Below are positions 58,775 through 64,000 of a DNA stretch of 64,000 nt, one piece after another. The stretch comes from CAYOOP01 sp964405685 (GTDB lineage Bacteria > Pseudomonadota > Alphaproteobacteria > Rickettsiales > SXRF01), in NCBI GenBank assembly GCA_964405685.1, contig CAYOOP010000005.1, positions 1-64,000 of the forward strand, in the 5' to 3' direction. Within the stretch, counting starts at the first letter, position 1, and every line of letters begins with the position of its first letter. The translations under genes were made by a program, and so were the position numbers. Under the pieces are notes generated by a model, which was given only the letters and a program-made list of their open reading frames with translations, was not told where the DNA came from and did no database searches.

Positions 58775-60177
58775 TAGCCGGTGGCGATGCGGTCTACCAG
58801 TTGTTTTACCGTGGGCACAAAGCCGCCCGCATAGAACGGATCGCTTGCGAAGCGGTAGGCGTTGTGGCCGGAGAACATCAGGTTGTGCTCCAGGCTGCCA
58901 TCATGGGCGATGTGTTGGAGGGTTTTTTGAATGCAGAAGCTGCGTGGGTCGGCTTTCTTGCCGGTCGTATAGTCGTCCTTGTCTTTCCAGTTAGAAAAGC
59001 GGCACTGGCTGAGGCAACCCATGCAGTCGACCTGATCCTGGTGGATTTCATGTGCTTTGTCGGGAGTCACAAAAATGACCGTGGAATCCGGCGTTTTCAT
59101 CACTTCGGTGAAGCCATCGCTCATGAAGGAATCCACTTTTAAGCGGTCCCATTCTTTCACATAGATCGGGCGGCCGCGGGCACCGACTTTGAATTCGGCG
59201 ACAAATTCTTCGTCCGCATGCGTGCGATATTCCACCTGACGTTCGTTGCGTTCACGCAATTCATGGATAAAGCCGTTATTGACAGCGGAAGAATAAAACC
59301 CTGTGGGGCTGAAATTGTTCAGAAATACATCACCTTCTTTGAGCGTGAGGAGGCGTTTTTTCCATTCGTTAGACACAGGGCTTTCTTGCGTCAAAATGGG
59401 CCGCGTGCCGAATTGGAAGGCAATGGGGCCGATTTCGGGATTATCCAGCCAATGTTCCCACTCGCTTAAATGCCATGCGCCGCCGGCCATGACGATCGGG
59501 GTTTTTTCCAGGCCCACCGAGTTCATCAGCGCGCGGATAGCGGCCACGCGGGGGTAGGGATCTTGCGGGATTTTCGGGTCCTCGCTGTTGGACAGGCCAT
59601 TGTGCCCGCCAGCAAGCCACGGGTCTTCATACACCACTGCGCCCAGGAGATCAGCTGTTTTGCTGTAGGCGCGTTTCCAGAGTGCGTTGAATGCGCGGGC
59701 GGAGGAGACGATGGGGTAGTAGTATACGTTATATTCTGCGGCGATTTCGGAGAGTTTATAGGGCATGCCCGCGCCGCAGGTGACGCCGTGAACCAGGCCT
59801 TTCGAGCCGTCTAAAATACCGCGGAGGATGGGTTCGGCGGCACCCATTTCCCAAAGAATATTCATGTGGATGCGGCCTTGGCCGTTTGAGACTTCATGGG
59901 CGATTTTGGCCTGGGTGATGCCGCCGTGGATGCCCTGTTTGATTAGCTCCTCGTGGCGCTCGCGGCGGGTTTTGCCGTGGTAGACGTAAGGTATAATTTT
60001 GCCGTCTTTATCGAAACTATCCGCATTGACGCCGGAAAATGTGCCGACGCCGCCGGCGGCTGCAAATGCGCCCGCCGTTCGCCCATTGGTGACGCTAATC
60101 CCTTTGCCGCCTTCGACAATCGGCAGCACTTCTTTGCCGGAGATGGTGAGTGGTGTAAACTTGTCCTGAAATGCCAC
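58771..60177 (-). CDS. Nitronate monooxygenase (NPD) family flavoprotein with extra cysteine cluster
   Basis: 468 aa from GTG 60177 with AAGGGA upstream; 73 open codons further upstream are repeat DNA. A TIM-barrel FMN enzyme: EGGKGISVTNGRTAGAFAAAGGVGTFSG near 18-45, GGITQAKIAHEV, HGVTCGAGMPYKLSE, AGGAWHLSEWE and FQFGTRPILTQES. The C-terminal part has CMGCLSQC then Cys 28 residues on, a spacing (C-x2-C-x3-C...C) that could bind an iron-sulfur cluster or zinc. The family oxidises nitronates or acts as enoyl reductase; the true substrate here is unknown. Confidence 0.8.
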   Translation of the reverse strand: MAFQDKFTPLTISGKEVLPIVEGGKGISVTNGRTAGAFAAAGGVGTFSGVNADSFDKDGKIIPYVYHGKTRRERHEELIKQGIHGGITQAKIAHEVSNGQGRIHMNILWEMGAAEPILRGILDGSKGLVHGVTCGAGMPYKLSEIAAEYNVYYYPIVSSARAFNALWKRAYSKTADLLGAVVYEDPWLAGGHNGLSNSEDPKIPQDPYPRVAAIRALMNSVGLEKTPIVMAGGAWHLSEWEHWLDNPEIGPIAFQFGTRPILTQESPVSNEWKKRLLTLKEGDVFLNNFSPTGFYSSAVNNGFIHELRERNERQVEYRTHADEEFVAEFKVGARGRPIYVKEWDRLKVDSFMSDGFTEVMKTPDSTVIFVTPDKAHEIHQDQVDCMGCLSQCRFSNWKDKDDYTTGKKADPRSFCIQKTLQHIAHDGSLEHNLMFSGHNAYRFASDPFYAGGFVPTVKQLVDRIATGY

Positions 60178-60277
60178 GCGAAATTCCCTTGGGTTGAGCT
60201 GGTTAAGTAGTATAGAAATTCTCGTTGTGCAAGCCAGTAGAAAATTGCACCTTACCACCCGACACCTTATTCTCCCC

Positions 60278-60366
60278 GTCATTCCGGCGAAAGCCGGAAT
60301 CCAGCAAAACCAACCCTTTTGCGATGCAGACGCATCGCACTGGATCCCGCTTTTCAGCGGGATGAC
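60278..60366. repeat. Palindromic repeat, family B (copy 6), inside a larger palindrome
   Basis: GTCATTCCGGCGAAAGCCGGAATCCAG on the left and CTGGATCCCGCTTTTCAGCGGGATGAC on the right, 89 bp. Outside it CCACCCGACA and TGTCGGGTGG continue the pairing, so the whole of about 60245-60395 forms one long inverted repeat between the NPD-like gene (minus) and the small membrane gene (plus). Confidence 0.88.
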
Positions 60367-60438
60367 GAAACCTGTCGGGTGGTGGAAATTGCACAAAATC
60401 GCTTGGCGGGTGCGCCTTCAGAGGCTATTGTGCCTTCT

Positions 60439-60777
60439 ATGTTTGCATCTATCTTCATTTTTGTGGTGACTTTCAGCCAATTGGGCTTGGTGGCGCTTAG
60501 CTACTTCAAGCAGTGGTGGGAGCTGTTTGGCTTCGCATTCTACCAACTTTCGCCGATTATGGTGTGTCTGGGGCTGCTGCGCCAGCTGGGGTTATTCAGT
60601 GGTGAAACTTCGAATTTGGTGTGGGTGGGGCTCACGTTTTGCGTAGTGAAATATTTCGTTCTGGCCCGGGCGCTGGTGAACGAAGACCCGAACTTCTTTA
60701 ATATGTCGGCGCTGCTTGGTGAAGTGTTGTTGATTGGTGGAAGCAGTTGGTACATCGTTTCGTATTCCTATTTATGA
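60439..60777 (+). CDS. Small four-helix membrane protein, first gene of the exbB operon
   Basis: 112 aa from ATG 60439; the open stretch before it is repeat DNA. Three to four hydrophobic helices cover most of the protein (3-20, 30-48, 60-75, 88-106). Not recognised. It lies 16 bp upstream of exbB on the same strand and is likely cotranscribed, so it may assist the energy-transducing complex. Confidence 0.6.
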   Translation: MFASIFIFVVTFSQLGLVALSYFKQWWELFGFAFYQLSPIMVCLGLLRQLGLFSGETSNLVWVGLTFCVVKYFVLARALVNEDPNFFNMSALLGEVLLIGGSSWYIVSYSYL

Positions 60778-60793
60778 ACAGAGGATTTAGAGC

Positions 60794-61468
60794 ATGAGCG
60801 CATTGGAGCTATATAACAAAGGCGGCGTGATGATGTTTTTCATCACTGCACTGTCTGTGTATGTGTTGGGCGTGATTTTGTATAAGATCTGGCAATTGAC
60901 AAGCACCAAAGCGCTGGATACGCGTGCGGCGATGTCAGCGCTTGCGAAATTAAAGGCCGGGCAGGTGGACGAGGCCATTACGCGTTTGGAACGCAGCCGT
61001 TCGCCGCTCAGCCATGTGCTTGCGAGCGTTATTGCATGCCGTCGCAATGATGCGCTGAATGAAAAGCAATGCGAGGCAGAGATCATGCGTGTAGGTGCGG
61101 TAGAGTTGTCATGGCTGGAGCGCCATATGCGCGGGCTGGAGATGGCGTCGAGCATCGCGCCGCTGCTTGGTTTGCTTGGCACGGTGATAGGGCTTATTGA
61201 CTCGTTTTCCAAGCTTGGTACGGCCGGCTCGCGCGTGGACCCGGCCATGCTTGCAGGCGGGATTTGGGAGGCATTGCTGGCAACAGCGGCCGGGCTTGCG
61301 GTGGCCATTGCTGCCTTTGCTGCGCATCATATTTTTGACACGCTTATAGACCGTGTGCGTAGTGCCATGCAGGACGTGGCAACACAGGCGATGCATGTGC
61401 CGCTCGATGGAAGCACGAAGGTAGCCGAGAAACCTGTGAAATTGATCACGCCGAAATACGTGCAATGA
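60794..61468 (+). CDS. exbB: ExbB/TolQ family proton-channel protein
   Basis: 224 aa, three membrane segments: one near 12-32 and two near 120-145 and 155-180. The MotA/TolQ/ExbB signature reads LEMASSIAPLLGLLGTVIGLIDSF and GGIWEALLATAAGLAVAI. It forms the stator that uses the proton gradient to energise TonB or TolA. The downstream partners are two ExbD-like proteins and TonB, so ExbB is the better name. It overlaps exbD1 by ATGA. Confidence 0.92.
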   Translation: MSALELYNKGGVMMFFITALSVYVLGVILYKIWQLTSTKALDTRAAMSALAKLKAGQVDEAITRLERSRSPLSHVLASVIACRRNDALNEKQCEAEIMRVGAVELSWLERHMRGLEMASSIAPLLGLLGTVIGLIDSFSKLGTAGSRVDPAMLAGGIWEALLATAAGLAVAIAAFAAHHIFDTLIDRVRSAMQDVATQAMHVPLDGSTKVAEKPVKLITPKYVQ

Positions 61469-61899
61469 TTGTCTTTGAGAAAAAGCCTACACGGTTGCAT
61501 GAACTGCCCTTGGTGGCGATGATCGACGTCGTTTTCATTCTTATTTTCTTTTTCATGCTGACGACGAGTTTCATGCGTATCGAATCCATGGAAGTAAAGC
61601 TCCCAACTGCTAAAGGCGGTGCGGCGTCAGCCTCGAAAACCATCGCGCGGATTGTGATTTATGAGGACGGCAACATTACTTTCGGTGCACGTAACACCGA
61701 TATTACCGGGCTGCGTGAGACGTTGAAAGCAACGCTTGCGAGCAATCCCGAACAGCAGATGATTGTGTATACGGATGAGGGGGTTTCGCTTAACCGCTTA
61801 GTCGAGGTGATGGATCTGATTTCGCTGACCGGCGGCAAAAGCATTTACGTCCGGCCCCTACCCAAAGCCGTAACGCCGGTGATTGGAGGTGGGGCATGA
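61465..61899 (+). CDS. exbD: ExbD/TolR family protein 1
   Basis: 144 aa: a short cytoplasmic N-terminus, one membrane helix with the conserved Asp (LVAMIDVVFILIFFFMLTTSF, Asp22) and a periplasmic domain. The proton-carrying Asp is present. It overlaps exbB and the L,D-transpeptidase by ATGA. A second family member lies further on in the same operon, so the complex may use two different subunits. Confidence 0.93.
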   Translation: MIVFEKKPTRLHELPLVAMIDVVFILIFFFMLTTSFMRIESMEVKLPTAKGGAASASKTIARIVIYEDGNITFGARNTDITGLRETLKATLASNPEQQMIVYTDEGVSLNRLVEVMDLISLTGGKSIYVRPLPKAVTPVIGGGA

Positions 61900-62489
61900 G
61901 GTGGTTTTTGTCATCCCGGCGAAGGCCGGGATCCAGTAAGGCGAGTCTTCGCCGCAATAAGATTTCTTTTGCTTCGCTTGCCGCGAAGCGCTGGATCCCG
62001 GCCTTCGCCGGGATGACGATTTTACTTGTTGCAACTCTGTCGCACGCCGAAATGGTTTACAAAGTACGAGCGGTAGATCGCATTGTTATTACTAAGTCCA
62101 GCAAGATGATGACACTGTATCAAGACCAGCGCGTAGTGAAAATGTATCCGGTGTCGCTTGGTAAAAAATACGGCAAGAAGGAGCGTGAGGGCGACAATAA
62201 AACACCGGAGGGGATTTATTATATCGTGAGCCGGAACGCGCAGAGCAAGTTTCACAAAAGCCTTTGGCTATCTTATCCTAACGCGCTTGACTCGCAACAT
62301 GCGGCAAAACTGGGGGTGAGTGCAGGCGGCAATATTATGATTCACGGTGTGCCGGAAACGGCAGAAGAAATGGCGAAATACCAGGCTTATGGCAATTGGA
62401 CAAATGGCTGTATTGCGGTTACTAACGCGCAAATCGATGAGATCTGGAATCTGGTTGAAGACGGAACTGTAGTGGAGATCCTTCCATGA
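61896..62489 (+). CDS. L,D-transpeptidase (YkuD) with a repeat inserted near its N-terminus
   Basis: 197 aa as annotated. The YkuD domain has IVITKSSKMMTLYQDQ, GDNKTPEGIYYI, and the catalytic motif HGVPE...NWTNGCIAVTNAQIDEIW with Cys. Such enzymes form 3-3 cross-links or attach proteins to peptidoglycan. Codons 5-40 are a 108-bp family B repeat (61910-62017) exactly 36 codons long, placed between MRWF and ILLVATLSHA|EMVYK. That splits what looks like the original signal peptide. Alternatively translation starts at the repeat's own ATG (62013), giving MTILLVATLSHA as a minimal signal. Confidence 0.85.
   Translation: MRWFLSSRRRPGSSKASLRRNKISFASLAAKRWIPAFAGMTILLVATLSHAEMVYKVRAVDRIVITKSSKMMTLYQDQRVVKMYPVSLGKKYGKKEREGDNKTPEGIYYIVSRNAQSKFHKSLWLSYPNALDSQHAAKLGVSAGGNIMIHGVPETAEEMAKYQAYGNWTNGCIAVTNAQIDEIWNLVEDGTVVEILP
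61910..62017. repeat. Palindromic repeat, family B (copy 7, inside the L,D-transpeptidase gene)
   Basis: GTCATCCCGGCGAAGGCCGGGATCCAG on the left and CTGGATCCCGGCCTTCGCCGGGATGAC on the right, perfect arms; 108 bp, divisible by three. Nearly the same as the intergenic copy at 39.0 kb. Translated in frame it gives a basic peptide SRRRPGSSK...PAFAGMT. Confidence 0.93.
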
Positions 62490-62902
62490 TCTTGTTTCCA
62501 AGAAAACGTGAGCGCGTGCGTTCAATCGGCGTGATTCCGCTGATTGACGTTGCTTTTTTCCTGCTGGTGTTTTTTATGGTGGCAGGCAGTGTCGAGAAAT
62601 TTGAAGTTATTCCTGTGACGCCACCGGAGGCCGAAAGCAGCAAGCTGATGGACGAGGGACATATCGTGATTTTGCTGGGTAAGCGCGATGAAGTAGTGGT
62701 CGGCGATAATCTGGTTTCGTTGGAAGATATGGAATCAACCGTGAAGGGATTACTCAAAGAAAACCCTGCGAAGGTGATTACGATTAAGGCCGATGGCAGC
62801 ATTCCGGCGGAGCGAATGCTCAAAGTCATGGACGCGTTAAAACGCGCGGGTGCGGAGTCGCTCTCGATTGCCACCGAACGCAAAACGGGAGGCGCGTCGT
62901 GA
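62486..62902 (+). CDS. ExbD/TolR family protein 2
   Basis: 138 aa. The membrane helix holds the conserved Asp (GVIPLIDVAFFLLVFFMVAG), followed by a periplasmic domain with GDNLVSLEDMES. It overlaps both neighbours by ATGA/GTGA. Two ExbD-like subunits in one operon with one ExbB and one TonB suggests a heteromeric complex. Confidence 0.92.
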   Translation: MILFPRKRERVRSIGVIPLIDVAFFLLVFFMVAGSVEKFEVIPVTPPEAESSKLMDEGHIVILLGKRDEVVVGDNLVSLEDMESTVKGLLKENPAKVITIKADGSIPAERMLKVMDALKRAGAESLSIATERKTGGAS

Positions 62903-63588
62903 ACCAAACGATGGTGCAAGATCGCGGATTTCTCTTGGCGCTGCTGCTCGCGGCGTTGATTCATATTGGCGTGTGGAGCGAGTTGCCACGGTTTATGCCG
63001 AAAGCGATCAAGATGGTTCCTGTACAAATGTTGCAAGTGAAACTGGGGTTGGAAGAGGCGGAAAGTGCACCGCCACGCCGAGCGCCGGAACCTGTGGAGC
63101 GGCTGGTGCGTGAGCAATTTTCATCCGGTGTGCTGAGTGAGCGTGCTGCGCGCAAGCTGGACCGGCAAATGTCAGCGCCGAAACGGATACAACAATCCAT
63201 ACCCCAGCAATTCGTGCGCGAGCGCAAGCCCATTGCGCAGACAGAAAAAGGTTCAAGCCTTGGTAATACGCAGCAAAGCAGCGTGGAAGTGCTTTCGGCC
63301 TATACGCAAACGCTCTCTTTGTGGATGCAGAAGTTTAAAGTCTACCCTGAAAGCGCGCGTGCGGCGGGGATGGAGGGGGATGCGGTGGTACGCATTCGTA
63401 TCGATCGGCAGGGCAATATTAACTATGTAAGCCTGCGTCAAAAAACGGGCTATGCCGCGCTTGATGCTGCGGTGCTCGATATGGTACAACGCGCTAATCC
63501 CGTACCGCCGGTGCCTGAAGATTATCCGGTGACGGATGCGTTTTTAGAATTTCTGGTTCCCGTCAATTTTAAGATAGAGAAAATATGA
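62899..63588 (+). CDS. tonB: TonB-like energy transducer
   Basis: 229 aa, GTG start overlapping exbD2. One N-terminal membrane helix (10-26, GFLLALLLAALIHIGVW), a charged Pro/Arg/Gln-rich spacer, and a TonB C-terminal domain with YPESARAAGMEGDAVVRIRIDRQGNI and SGYAALDAAVLDMV-like GYAALDAAVLDM. It would contact outer-membrane receptors to drive uptake. It overlaps rmlB by ATGA. Confidence 0.9.
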   Translation: MNQTMVQDRGFLLALLLAALIHIGVWSELPRFMPKAIKMVPVQMLQVKLGLEEAESAPPRRAPEPVERLVREQFSSGVLSERAARKLDRQMSAPKRIQQSIPQQFVRERKPIAQTEKGSSLGNTQQSSVEVLSAYTQTLSLWMQKFKVYPESARAAGMEGDAVVRIRIDRQGNINYVSLRQKTGYAALDAAVLDMVQRANPVPPVPEDYPVTDAFLEFLVPVNFKIEKI

Positions 63589-64000
63589 GCACACTTTTGG
63601 TTACTGGCGGCGCCGGATTTATCGGCAGCGCCTTTGTAGAATACGCGGTGAAACAAGGCGCGTATGTGGTGGTGCTCGACAAGCTTACCTATGCCGGCCG
63701 GCGTGAGAATCTGGCACATGTTGAGAAAGGTAAATATGAGCTGGTGGTGGGCGATATTGCCGACATGGTGCTGGTAGAGGGCCTGCTTGCCAAACACAAG
63801 GCTTCTGCGGTGTTTAACTTCGCGGCCGAGTCGCACGTGGATAATTCTATCTCGGGTCCAAAAGATTTTATTGAGACGAACATCAATGGAACATTTGCGC
63901 TCTTGCAAGCATGCCGGGAGCATTACGAAGGGTTGCAAGGGGTTGCCAAAGAACAGTTCCGCTACATTCAAATTTCAACCGATGAAGTCTATGGCTCACT
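63585..64000 (+). CDS. rmlB: dTDP-glucose 4,6-dehydratase, N-terminal part (runs off the window)
   Basis: First 138 residues only. NAD-binding motif TGGAGFIGS, VLDKLTYAGRRENLA, AESHVDNSI and STDEVYGS are those of RmlB/RfbB, which starts dTDP-rhamnose synthesis. It begins inside the tonB stop. The remaining two thirds lie outside the window. Its position suggests another nucleotide-sugar operon continues to the right. Confidence 0.93.
   Translation, partial: MSTLLVTGGAGFIGSAFVEYAVKQGAYVVVLDKLTYAGRRENLAHVEKGKYELVVGDIADMVLVEGLLAKHKASAVFNFAAESHVDNSISGPKDFIETNINGTFALLQACREHYEGLQGVAKEQFRYIQISTDEVYGS

Noticed and set aside
60178..60396. N-terminal extension of the NPD-like protein
   Set aside because: It is encoded by the family B repeat; the GTG at 60177 with AAGGGA upstream fits the family's normal N-terminus.

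Overview
The window looks like a chromosomal segment of an alphaproteobacterium. Supporting signs are the pal–cpoB–tilS order, a chorismate mutase–hisC–tyrC operon, compact ATGA-overlapping operons, and many short palindromic repeats resembling the Rickettsia-type palindromic elements also known in other alphaproteobacteria. I cannot assign a genus. There is no rRNA, CRISPR array, integrase or transposase gene.

1–24.6 kb: a surface-glycan (O-antigen/capsule-like) locus, almost entirely on the + strand and translationally coupled. It makes GDP-mannose (manC), GDP-4-keto-6-deoxymannose (gmd and a gmd paralogue), GDP-L-fucose (fcl) and probably a GDP-perosamine-type amino sugar (DegT aminotransferase plus a sugar methyltransferase). 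It also encodes a nonulosonic (sialic-like) acid by NeuB, NeuC and NeuA. Between neuC and neuA sit a CmoA-like (carboxy-SAM synthase family) enzyme and a zinc-ribbon methyltransferase. Assembly genes are a PglK/MsbA-like ABC flippase, several glycosyltransferases, a KpsS-like protein and an O-antigen ligase/polymerase. Two PhyH-family oxygenases and a cupin are tailoring candidates.

24.7–47 kb: mostly housekeeping genes: ilvC, a nitrilase-family amidase, two LytM/M23 proteins, gltA, pyrF, an orphan ccmA, a very short tilS, cpoB, pal, a K+ channel, a ubiD family gene, tyrC, hisC, chorismate mutase, cutA, an orphan pseudopilin, a Bax-inhibitor-1 protein and tRNAs (CAT, His). Lineage-specific hypothetical genes are scattered among them.

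47.3–52.6 kb: cobB, then tRNA-Thr(CGT). The last 47 bp of this tRNA region are perfectly repeated 4.4 kb downstream. The bracketed DNA holds only a curli-like amyloid system: an 819-residue curlin-repeat protein, CsgF and CsgG.

52.6–64 kb: a 912-residue fusion of a Gfo/Idh-type dehydrogenase with an SMP-30/gluconolactonase domain, a STAS protein, queF, an EamA transporter, a VapBC toxin–antitoxin pair with a near-consensus promoter, a nitronate-monooxygenase-like protein, and an exbB–exbD–L,D-transpeptidase–exbD–tonB operon that runs into a truncated rmlB at the window edge.

The strongest theme across the window is at least four families of palindromic repeats of roughly 30–240 bp. Several lie inside genes in frame (pyrF, a glycosyltransferase, the signal-peptide region of the L,D-transpeptidase). 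Others form the 5' or 3' ends of genes (a glycosyltransferase, ccmA, tilS, ubiD) and mark a break in the usual tilS–ftsH order.
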